This document shows positions 57,260-64,000 of a DNA stretch of 64,000 bases, one piece after another; the stretch's first letter is position 1; the number at the start of each line of letters is the position of its first letter. The position numbers and the translations under genes were made by a program. The notes under the pieces were generated by a model. The model was not told the origin of the DNA. It did not search any database and saw only the letters and a program-made list of their open reading frames with translations. The DNA is from Odoribacter sp. (GTDB lineage: Bacteria; Bacteroidota; Bacteroidia; Bacteroidales; Muribaculaceae), in NCBI GenBank assembly GCA_023663145.1, contig JAMPHZ010000002.1:1-64000 (forward strand). The letters run 5' to 3'.

Positions 57260-58642
57260 ATGAAACAATTAACCCTCAGCCAATCATTTACTCTGATAGG
57301 CAAAGGACTACACTCAGGCAAGGAAATAACCGCAGAGTTCTGTCCCGCCCCCGACAACCACGGATACAAAATTCAGCGCACCGACCTCCCTGACCAACCG
57401 ATAATCGACTGTCTGGCTGAAAACGTTGTGGCCACAACCCGCGGTACAGTGCTGGGTAAAGGAGACATCACCGTAAGTACAGTCGAGCATTCACTCGCCG
57501 CATTATACGCTCTCGGCGTCGACAACTGCCTTATTAAGGTCAACGGCCCCGAAATTCCCATTCTTGACGGCAGCTCAAGACCTTTTGTAGAAGCTATCGA
57601 AACCGCAGGCCTTACAGAGCAGAAACTTGACAAGGACTTCTATATCGTCAAGCACAAGATTGAAATATCTGACGAGGAATCAGGCGCCAAAATCATGATA
57701 CTCCCCGACGAGGAATTCAGCGTGGAAGTAAAAGTCAACTTCAACTCACCCGTGCTCGCAAACCAATACGCGTCAATGGAGCACGTAGATGAGTTCAAGG
57801 ATCAGATCGCTCCGGCCCGCACATTCGTGTTCGTGCGCGAGATAGAGCCACTGCGCCAGGCAGGACTCATAAAAGGCGGCGACCTCGACAACGCCATTGT
57901 AATATATGACAGCCCGATGAGCGAGCAGTCACTTCAGGCTATAGCTGCCGTTGTAGGTGTTGAATGCCCAAAAATTGAGAATTACGGATACATCAACACC
58001 CGGCCTCTCCAGTTCGAGAATGAGCCGGCAAGACACAAGCTGCTTGATATCATAGGCGATATATCCCTCATCGGCCGCCCCCTCAAGGGAAAAGTAATAG
58101 CGACAAAACCAGGCCACAGCATCAACACACGCATGGCTCGTGAAATCCGTCGTGACATCAAGCGGCAAGATATACAGGCACCCCTGTATGATCCTAATAA
58201 GGAGCCTCTGATGGATAACAACCGCATCCGCGAACTCCTCCCTCACCGCTACCCCTTCCTTCTTGTCGACAAAGTCATCGAGATAGGTACCCAATTCATT
58301 GTAGGCGTAAAGAACGTAACAACAAACGAACCTTTCTTCCAGGGCCACTTCCCGCAAGAGCCCGTCATGCCTGGAGTGCTTATGGTTGAAGCAATGGCCC
58401 AGACCGGCGGACTCCTCGTGCTGTCAACCGTCGACGAACCCGAACGCTACTCCACCTACTTCATGAAAATTGACAACGTCAAATTCCGCCAGAAAGTAGT
58501 CCCGGGTGACACACTCCTGTTCCATGTATCATTCATGACCGAGATGCGCCGTGGATGCGCCGTAATGAAAGGCCGGGCATTCGTAGGCGAGAAAATTGTG
58601 TGCGAATGCGAATTCATGGCTCAAATCGTCAAAAACAAATAA
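57260..58642 (+). CDS. lpxC: Bifunctional LpxC deacetylase and FabZ dehydratase
   Basis: The 460-residue product is a fusion of LpxC (about 1-305, UDP-3-O-acyl-GlcNAc deacetylase, zinc-dependent) and FabZ (about 310-460, 3-hydroxyacyl-ACP dehydratase). LpxC zinc ligands are in VEHSLAALYALGVDN and ARHKLLDIIGD, and the catalytic His in KPGHSINT. FabZ has LLPHRYPFLLVDKV and the catalytic His and Glu of GHFPQEPVMPGVLMVEAMAQ. The fusion is a hallmark of Bacteroidota and couples lipid A to fatty-acid supply. lpxA starts 2 bases after its stop. Confidence 0.96.
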   Translation: MKQLTLSQSFTLIGKGLHSGKEITAEFCPAPDNHGYKIQRTDLPDQPIIDCLAENVVATTRGTVLGKGDITVSTVEHSLAALYALGVDNCLIKVNGPEIPILDGSSRPFVEAIETAGLTEQKLDKDFYIVKHKIEISDEESGAKIMILPDEEFSVEVKVNFNSPVLANQYASMEHVDEFKDQIAPARTFVFVREIEPLRQAGLIKGGDLDNAIVIYDSPMSEQSLQAIAAVVGVECPKIENYGYINTRPLQFENEPARHKLLDIIGDISLIGRPLKGKVIATKPGHSINTRMAREIRRDIKRQDIQAPLYDPNKEPLMDNNRIRELLPHRYPFLLVDKVIEIGTQFIVGVKNVTTNEPFFQGHFPQEPVMPGVLMVEAMAQTGGLLVLSTVDEPERYSTYFMKIDNVKFRQKVVPGDTLLFHVSFMTEMRRGCAVMKGRAFVGEKIVCECEFMAQIVKNK

Positions 58643-58644
58643 TC

Positions 58645-59424
58645 ATGCGTCAACCTCTTGCATATATACACCCCGCCGCAAAAATAGCTCCGGGAGTCGT
58701 CATAGATCCGTTCGTCACAATTGATGCCAATGTCGAGATCGGCGAAGGCACACGCATCCTTTCAGGAGTAACCATTCTCGAAGGCACACGCATCGGCCGA
58801 AACTGCACCATCTTCCCCGGTGCGGTCATCGGAGCCATACCTCAGGATCTCAAATTCTGCGGCGAGGAAACCCTCGCTATAATCGGCGATAACACAACTC
58901 TGCGCGAATGCGTCACAGTAAACCGCGGAACTGCCGCCAAGGGCAAGACCGTGGTAGGCAGCAACTGCCTGATAATGGCATATTCACATGTGGCACACGA
59001 CTGCGTGGTAGGTGACAATGTCATAATCTCCAACGCCACCCAACTGGCAGGAGAAGTTGTCGTAGATCCTTACGCCGTAATAGGCGGCGGCACACTCGTA
59101 CACCAATTCTGTCATCTCGGCTCTCATGTAATGATTCAGGGGGGTGCGCTTATCAACAAAGACGTACCACCATTTGTAAAGGCCGCACGTGAGCCGATCG
59201 CTTATACAGGAGTCAATTCAATTGGCCTGCGCCGCCGAGGCTTCTCAAATGAAACTATCCGCGACATTCAGGAAATATACCGTTACGTTTACATGAACAA
59301 TCTCAACGTTTCCGATGCCGTTGAACACATCGAGGCCGAGCTGCCGGCGACACGTGAGCGCGACGAGATTCTTCAGTTCATCCGAAATTCCAAACGAGGA
59401 ATCATCCGCGGTTACTTCTCATAA
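58645..59424 (+). CDS. lpxA: UDP-N-acetylglucosamine acyltransferase
   Basis: It carries out the first lipid A step, O-acylation of UDP-GlcNAc. The 259 residues start at the ATG of MRQPLAYIHPAAKIAPG, the family's N-terminus; a longer in-frame extension into lpxC/fabZ was rejected. Left-handed beta-helix repeats span about 10-190, with the catalytic His in YSHVAHDCVVG near 120. C-terminal helices include TGVNSIGLRRRGFS. It is the last lpx gene, and the RNase P RNA begins about 6 to 10 bases after the stop. Confidence 0.95.
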   Translation: MRQPLAYIHPAAKIAPGVVIDPFVTIDANVEIGEGTRILSGVTILEGTRIGRNCTIFPGAVIGAIPQDLKFCGEETLAIIGDNTTLRECVTVNRGTAAKGKTVVGSNCLIMAYSHVAHDCVVGDNVIISNATQLAGEVVVDPYAVIGGGTLVHQFCHLGSHVMIQGGALINKDVPPFVKAAREPIAYTGVNSIGLRRRGFSNETIRDIQEIYRYVYMNNLNVSDAVEHIEAELPATRERDEILQFIRNSKRGIIRGYFS

Positions 59425-59429
59425 CATAG

Positions 59430-59836
59430 TTTTGCGGTCCGGAGGTCTGTCGCACATCTTTCCTATAAAGGATGTGAGGAAAGTCCGGGCAACACAGAGC
59501 ACCATCCTCCCTTCGGGGAGCCGGCGGTAACGTCGGAGAAGAGTGACAGAAAACAACCGCCTGCAGGTGTCCTCCCAATGAGAACACATTACAGGTAAGG
59601 GTGAAAAGGCGGGGTAAGAGCCCACCGGGCACGATAGCGATATTGTGTGCCGCACTCCTGAATGGGTTGCAAGGTCAAGTATACCGGCATTCATGGGCTG
59701 CTCGTCCGTATTATGCCGGGGGGTAGACTGCTTAGATAAATGACAGACAGGCAAGGCTTAGGCCATATGGAAGGAGTTAATTCCGCCACACAGCATAAGT
59801 CTCCGACATAACCCGGCTTATATCCGGGCCGCAAAA
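59430..59836 (+). ncRNA. rnpB: RNase P RNA
   Basis: This is the catalytic RNA that trims tRNA 5' ends. It has the conserved P4-J elements: GAGGAAAGTCCGGGC near 59472, the ACAGAA element near 59547, AGGGTGAAAAGGCGG near 59600 with AAGAGCCCACCG, and the 3' P4 partner in ACATAACCCGGCTTAT near 59807. The P1 helix pairs GCGGTCCGGA (59434-59443) with TCCGGGCCGC (59823-59832, one G-T). Size is about 400 nt, type A. The two ends are estimates. Confidence 0.92.
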
Positions 59837-59860
59837 CTTTCTTATAAATACAACTCTACA

Positions 59861-60295
59861 ATGAGCGAAAATCACGATTGGTGGACAGCACCGGCAATAA
59901 CAGACGACGGCAAGCGCGACATTCTGGTATCAGGAAGGCGTGACATCACACGATTCCGTAACAACAAGCGGTTCTGTATACGCATCGAGATCTCATGGAC
60001 ATACAATCAGGATCCGGATGCCGGCATGCCCAACGACGAAACTGCCCGCATAATGGGTGACGCAACCGACAACATGATCGCAACCTTCGACGCCGATCCG
60101 GTAGCCGTACTGACCGGGATATTCACAGGTGCCGGCGAACGCACATGGGTATTCTACACTCTAAGCACCAATATATTCCAAAAAAAAATAAACGAAGCAC
60201 TCGCCCCGTTGCCTCTGCTGCCGCTTCATATAACGGCCGAAAACGATCCTGCATGGGAAGCTTACGACGAAATGTCACAAGTCGAGGTGATATAA
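59861..60295 (+). CDS. DUF695-like protein
   Basis: The 144-residue protein has no signal peptide and a compact alpha/beta pattern. The motifs WWTAPAIT, CIRIEISWTYNQDPDAGMP and WVFYTLS are of the kind seen in DUF695 domains, whose function is unknown. It lies 24 bases after rnpB on the same strand and ends at a strong terminator. Confidence 0.68.
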   Translation: MSENHDWWTAPAITDDGKRDILVSGRRDITRFRNNKRFCIRIEISWTYNQDPDAGMPNDETARIMGDATDNMIATFDADPVAVLTGIFTGAGERTWVFYTLSTNIFQKKINEALAPLPLLPLHITAENDPAWEAYDEMSQVEVI

Positions 60296-60331
60296 CGGCA
60301 TGTGGTGATATTGTCACGCCGCCGAAACAAC

Positions 60332-60384
60332 ATTACAAAGACCGCCGCGTATCCCGTTTCAGGGCACGCGGCGGTCTTTGTAAT
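60332..60384. terminator. Bidirectional terminator between DUF695 and the histone-like gene
   Basis: A perfect 18-bp stem (60332-60349 with 60367-60384), ATTACAAAGACCGCCGCG and its complement, lies between convergent genes. The A-rich and T-rich outer pairs serve as tracts in both directions. Confidence 0.85.
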
Positions 60385-60398
60385 CGATGGAGTGAGGA

Positions 60399-60575
60399 TT
60401 ATTTCTTTGAAGCTTCAAGTGACAGCTTACGGAATTCCTTCATGGTTTTTTCAATCTCCAGAGAGGCCTTGCGGGCGCGGGCACCGGCTGCCTTGTTACC
60501 GTTTTCTACCTGAAGAGCGGCATCCTTGCTGAACGCTTCATAAAGCGCAGCTACTTTTTCAATCAGTTCTTTCAT
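60399..60575 (-). CDS. Histone H1-like (Hc1-type) small DNA-binding protein
   Basis: The 58-residue protein starts MKELIEKVAALYEAF and continues with NGNKAAGARARKASLEIEKT and EFRKLSLEASKK, a Lys/Ala-rich helical sequence matching the short histone H1-like proteins of Bacteroidales. These are thought to bind DNA as nucleoid proteins, on weak evidence. It is too short for usual gene-length cutoffs, is the only minus-strand gene between rfbD and the right edge, and shares a terminator with the DUF695 gene. Confidence 0.85.
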   Translation of the reverse strand: MKELIEKVAALYEAFSKDAALQVENGNKAAGARARKASLEIEKTMKEFRKLSLEASKK

Positions 60576-60815
60576 AGCAGGTGATTTATAAATATATAGT
60601 TATTAATATGGATGCAAAGATACAACATTTTGGAATATAAACTACTAAAATGGCAAAAAAAACAAAAAAATCTCTTATTTTTTAAACATCAACGTATTCA
60701 AGGCATATAAACGCACCGATTCTTTAACTTTCATTAACCTAATGAGGCGTAATTTTTTTGTACCTTTGATGTCTAATTGGATAGAAATTAAAATATACAT
60801 TTTTATAATTCTATT

Positions 60816-63641
60816 ATGAATAAACTATTTAAAAGCGGCATTGCCTTGTTAACCGGCATAATGGCCGCTTTCAGTGCTGACGCACAGGCTGTGCCCGGCC
60901 AGATTCCGGCTCTTCCTGTTGACCCGGAAGTAATCGTTGGTTCACTACCAAACGGTCTTACCTATTACATCCGTCATAACGAGACTCCCAAGGGACAAGC
61001 CGACTTCTACATCGCACAAAAGGTCGGTTCAATCCTTGAAGAAGAGAACCAGCGCGGCCTCGCTCACTTTCTCGAGCACATGTGCTTCAACGGGACCGAC
61101 AACTTCCCCGGTAAAGGAATAATCAACTGGCTCGAAAGCATCGGAGTAAAATTTGGCTACAACCTCAACGCCTATACCTCCGTTGATGAAACCGTATACA
61201 ACATCTCAGCAGTTCCTGTTGCACGTACTACCGTGCAGGATTCATGTCTTCTGATCCTTCACGACTGGTCATGCGGACTTACACTCGACCCTGCCGAAAT
61301 TGACGCCGAGCGTGGTGTGATCCATGAAGAATGGCGACGCTCAATGGTAGGACAGATGCGTATCCTCGAGCAACTGCTCCCCACAATCTATCCCGATAAC
61401 AAATATGGACAACGCCTGCCCATCGGAATCATGGATGTGGTAGACAACTTCCCACCGCAGGCAATTGTTGACTACTATCACACATGGTACCGTCCCGATC
61501 AACAGGCAATTATTGTCGTAGGCGATATAGACCCCGCTTACATCGAATCAAAAATCAAGGAGATTTTTGAACCCATCAAGATGCCAGAAAATGCCAAGGA
61601 ACGCTACTACGTACCGGTAGAAGACACACCCGGCACCATAGTAGCCATAGGCAAAGATGCAGAGATGACAGCACCTGTAGGCTTACTCTTCTTCAAATTC
61701 GACCAACAGCTGCCCCGCGAGATGCGCAACACCCAGGCTTACTACGCCATCGAGTATTTCTTCAACATGATACAGACAATGCTCAACAGCCGTCTTGACG
61801 AGCTTGCATCAACACCCGATGCCCCCTTTGCCCACGCATCAGTCGACATTGACAACTTCTTCCTCGCTTCCACTAAAGACGCTCTCACAGTACAGGTTAT
61901 CGGCAAGGGTGACAACCTCCTCCAAGGTATGGAAGCCGCTTACCGTGAAATCCTGCGCGCCCTGCGCGGTGGATTCACTCAGGGTGAATACGAACGTGCT
62001 ACCGCTGAATTGCGCTCACGCTATCAGCGGCTCTATGACTCACGCAACAACACGCCCAACGAATCTTATTCAAAAGAATACGTACGCGCTTTCATTGACA
62101 ACGAACCCATTCCCGGCATCGACATCGAGAAACAGATCTATGATATGTTGTCACAGGCGATTCCCGTAGACCAGATCGGCACGATCCTCCCTGAAATTGT
62201 AACCGCCGACAACCGCGTGGCATTACTTATGCTCCCCGATGCTCCCGGATTCACAATTCCCACCGAACAACAGGTAATAGAAGGACTCGCCGCAGTCGAC
62301 GCCGAGGACATCGAGGCATATAAAGACGAAATGCGCACCGATCCCCTCATACCCAACCTTCCCGCTCCCGGATCAATTACTGCCCAACAGACTCTTGCAG
62401 GATGGGACGCAACAGAGTTCACCCTCAGCAACGGTATCAAGGTTGTGGTAAAACCGACCACATTCAAAGAAAACGACATCCAGTTCTATGCAATGGCCAA
62501 GGGCGGATATTCCGTACTCCCTGATACCGACGCCGCATCAATAATCTTCATGCCCTACGCAATGAGCAAGAACGGCTTAGGCGATTACTCCAACAGCGAC
62601 CTCACAAAATATCTCCAGGGCAAGCAAGTATCCCTTAACATAGATATTGATAAATATGACCGCTCGCTCGCAGGTGTGTCAACCGTACAGGATCTTCCCC
62701 AACTCATGGAACTCATTTTCGCAAACTTCACAGAGTACAACATCAAGCCCGATGAGTTCACCGCGATGCAGAACATGATCAAAGGCGTACTTGCCAATCA
62801 GGAATCAACCCCCGACTACGCCTTCCAGAGCTTAATCTACAAGACACTGTATCAAGCACCTGCCTTACAGACCATAAGCACTTCACTTATTGACCAGGCA
62901 TCATGCAGCACCACCGTTGACGTAGTCCGTACCATGCTTGCCAACGCCGGTGACTTCACATTCTACTTCGTAGGTAACATTGATGTAGAAGCATTCAAAC
63001 CCCTCATGGAGCAATATATCGCCACTCTTCCTACCACGGCCAAATCAATCACACTTGAGACAAGCGCAAAATTTGAACCCGTGCTCGGCACCAATACCGT
63101 TGAGCAGTCAATGAACATGTCCACACCACAGACATGGGCATTCTACTTCATCGGCGGCCACAAAGATTTCACCGCTAAAGAACGTGCCATGGCCTCGATG
63201 GTTGCACAAATCATGAGCAACCGACTCCTTAACAAGGTACGCGAAGAAATGGGTGCCACATACTCGATAGGTGCAGGTGGCCAGCTGGCACGCTTCGGCG
63301 AAAGCAATCTCTTCTTCCAGATACCCTTCCCCATGAAACCTGAGATGCGTCAGGAAGTATTTGCCGCCGTTGATGCAATAATCGCATCCATGGCACAAGA
63401 CGTAACCGAAGACGAACTCGCCCCCGTGCGTGAGTACATGGTAAAGAACGCCACATCAGCCCTTGAAGAAAATGACGCATGGGCTCAGGCCATGGCTTCC
63501 ACAAGCCTCAATGGCGTGAATTGCTTCCTCGGCGCTGCCGACGTATACAACTCTGTATCCACCAAAGACCTCATGGAATTCTGGAACAGTGTGCTCGCAC
63601 AAGGCAACCGTCAACTCATCATCCTCAATCCTGCTGAATAA
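60816..63641 (+). CDS. M16-family zinc metalloprotease (pitrilysin-like)
   Basis: The 941-residue protein has a signal peptide (about 1-23) and four M16 domains. The inverted zinc motif is HFLEH at 84-88, with the distal Glu in ERGVIHEE near 165-172. The C-terminal half (about 515-930) is the inactive partner that closes the degradation chamber. It is probably a periplasmic oligopeptidase; M16 proteins are common in Bacteroidales but the substrates are unknown. A -7 box (TACCTTTG, 60761-60768) lies 48 bases upstream without a clear -33. A strong terminator follows. Confidence 0.9.
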   Translation: MNKLFKSGIALLTGIMAAFSADAQAVPGQIPALPVDPEVIVGSLPNGLTYYIRHNETPKGQADFYIAQKVGSILEEENQRGLAHFLEHMCFNGTDNFPGKGIINWLESIGVKFGYNLNAYTSVDETVYNISAVPVARTTVQDSCLLILHDWSCGLTLDPAEIDAERGVIHEEWRRSMVGQMRILEQLLPTIYPDNKYGQRLPIGIMDVVDNFPPQAIVDYYHTWYRPDQQAIIVVGDIDPAYIESKIKEIFEPIKMPENAKERYYVPVEDTPGTIVAIGKDAEMTAPVGLLFFKFDQQLPREMRNTQAYYAIEYFFNMIQTMLNSRLDELASTPDAPFAHASVDIDNFFLASTKDALTVQVIGKGDNLLQGMEAAYREILRALRGGFTQGEYERATAELRSRYQRLYDSRNNTPNESYSKEYVRAFIDNEPIPGIDIEKQIYDMLSQAIPVDQIGTILPEIVTADNRVALLMLPDAPGFTIPTEQQVIEGLAAVDAEDIEAYKDEMRTDPLIPNLPAPGSITAQQTLAGWDATEFTLSNGIKVVVKPTTFKENDIQFYAMAKGGYSVLPDTDAASIIFMPYAMSKNGLGDYSNSDLTKYLQGKQVSLNIDIDKYDRSLAGVSTVQDLPQLMELIFANFTEYNIKPDEFTAMQNMIKGVLANQESTPDYAFQSLIYKTLYQAPALQTISTSLIDQASCSTTVDVVRTMLANAGDFTFYFVGNIDVEAFKPLMEQYIATLPTTAKSITLETSAKFEPVLGTNTVEQSMNMSTPQTWAFYFIGGHKDFTAKERAMASMVAQIMSNRLLNKVREEMGATYSIGAGGQLARFGESNLFFQIPFPMKPEMRQEVFAAVDAIIASMAQDVTEDELAPVREYMVKNATSALEENDAWAQAMASTSLNGVNCFLGAADVYNSVSTKDLMEFWNSVLAQGNRQLIILNPAE

Positions 63642-63662
63642 TCTACTCCATACATACCCATC

Positions 63663-63692
63663 AGACGCCCGGTCCAGTTGGACCGGGCGTCT
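63663..63692 (+). terminator. Intrinsic terminator after the M16 protease
   Basis: A 14-bp stem AGACGCCCGGTCCA (63663-63676 with 63679-63692) followed by TTTTG. The 2-base gap implies that the outermost pairs of the loop do not form. Confidence 0.85.
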
Positions 63693-63698
63693 TTTTGA

Positions 63699-63729
63699 TT
63701 TGCCGGCATCACTATTTTTCGTAACTTTG
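63699..63729 (+). promoter_or_regulatory. Promoter of the right-edge gene
   Basis: TTTG (63699-63702), a 19-base spacer and TAACTTTG (63722-63729), 8 bases before the ATG, leaving almost no leader. Confidence 0.65.
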
Positions 63730-63737
63730 CGATTGTT

Positions 63738-64000
63738 ATGAAAACAAAGGCCACAGCATATATATATATACTTACCGCTATTGTAGCCGTTGCATTCCTG
63801 GTGATGTACATCTTCACCCCTACCGGAGCCGATGACCTTTGGTTTCTCAAACCGGTGATGTTCGCCCGTGACAGAGGCGACACGTTCTTCTCCGGAATAT
63901 TTGACTGTTGGTGCGAACATTTCTATATTGACAACTCACGCATCCCTCAGTTGCTTCTACCCATCATCCTGCAAATTCCACGATGCATCACGGCAACTAT
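63738..64000 (+). CDS. N-terminus of a membrane protein (partial at the right edge)
   Basis: The visible 87 residues start MKTKATAYIYILTAIVAVAF, a membrane helix, followed by TPTGADDLWFLKP and PQLLLPIIL. The Asp-Asp directly after the first helix recalls polytopic glycosyltransferases or DUF6056-type membrane proteins of Bacteroidota, but the frame is cut off and the call is weak. Confidence 0.55.
   Translation, partial: MKTKATAYIYILTAIVAVAFLVMYIFTPTGADDLWFLKPVMFARDRGDTFFSGIFDCWCEHFYIDNSRIPQLLLPIILQIPRCITAT

Noticed and set aside
59427..59434. TAGTTTTG as -7 box of rnpB
   Set aside because: It overlaps the first bases of the RNase P RNA P1 helix, so a start from it would fall inside the RNA, and no -33 partner is present.
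1..64000. CRISPR arrays, insertion sequences, prophage or integrative elements
   Set aside because: No spaced direct-repeat array, transposase or integrase gene, or terminal inverted repeats were found. The phased repeats at 40.5 kb are too short and too irregular to be a CRISPR.

Overview
The window is chromosomal DNA from a Bacteroidales bacterium, most likely a gut Muribaculaceae-type organism. This rests on several signs: a fused LpxC-FabZ gene, an RprX/RprY two-component pair, the rpmB-rpmG-DUF4295 ribosomal trio, an ExbB-ExbD-ExbD-TonB operon, a short histone H1-like gene, and repeated promoters of the Bacteroidota form TTTG-N19..21-TAnnTTTG with few recognisable Shine-Dalgarno sites. 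The family-level placement is inference. I see no insertion sequence, prophage or CRISPR array, and most of the window is housekeeping.

Layout. 1-6000, minus strand: a nucleotide-sugar epimerase, a class II (adenosylcobalamin) ribonucleotide reductase, an independently transcribed structured RNA of about 250 nt, and class I fumarase. 6.3-8.6 kb: rprX-rprY. 8.6-15.5 kb, minus strand: a heavy-metal RND efflux system (outer membrane factor, RND pump, His-rich adaptor), a Cys/His-rich small membrane protein and a sugar nucleotidyltransferase. 15.7-19.8 kb: a small membrane protein and the TonB energising operon, the latter behind a long leader that holds a small open reading frame. 20-24.3 kb, plus strand: nadE, sodB, a hexapeptide acetyltransferase and fabD. 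24.4-29.1 kb, minus strand: serB, a patatin-barrel protein, proC and a short ssb, with tatA-tatC and a dicarboxylate/amino-acid symporter running the other way. 31.5-34.9 kb: a large secreted GH10-like protein. 35-35.8 kb: ribosomal genes behind a structured leader.

35.9-52 kb is mostly minus strand. It holds an rRNA/tRNA 2'-O-methyltransferase, a flavoprotein, tRNA-Gln (on the plus strand), an outer-membrane barrel/lipoprotein pair with its adjacent membrane-spanning TPR-LuxR regulator, a lipoprotein, an esterase, GDP-fucose synthesis (gmd, fcl), a HAD phosphatase, an acyltransferase, a CPBP protease, trmN6, prfC and rfbD. 52-64 kb, plus strand: gyrA, a TPR protein, lpxD-lpxC/fabZ-lpxA, the RNase P RNA, a DUF695 protein, an M16 protease and a truncated membrane protein. 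A histone H1-like gene lies on the minus strand in this last stretch.

The spots most worth a second look are non-coding: a phased array of ATTAAGAC direct repeats upstream of the lipoprotein/outer-membrane-barrel operon (40.48-40.60 kb), the minus-strand RNA at 4.03-4.28 kb, the small ORF in the exbB leader (19.6-19.8 kb), and the structured rpmB leader (35.07-35.14 kb).
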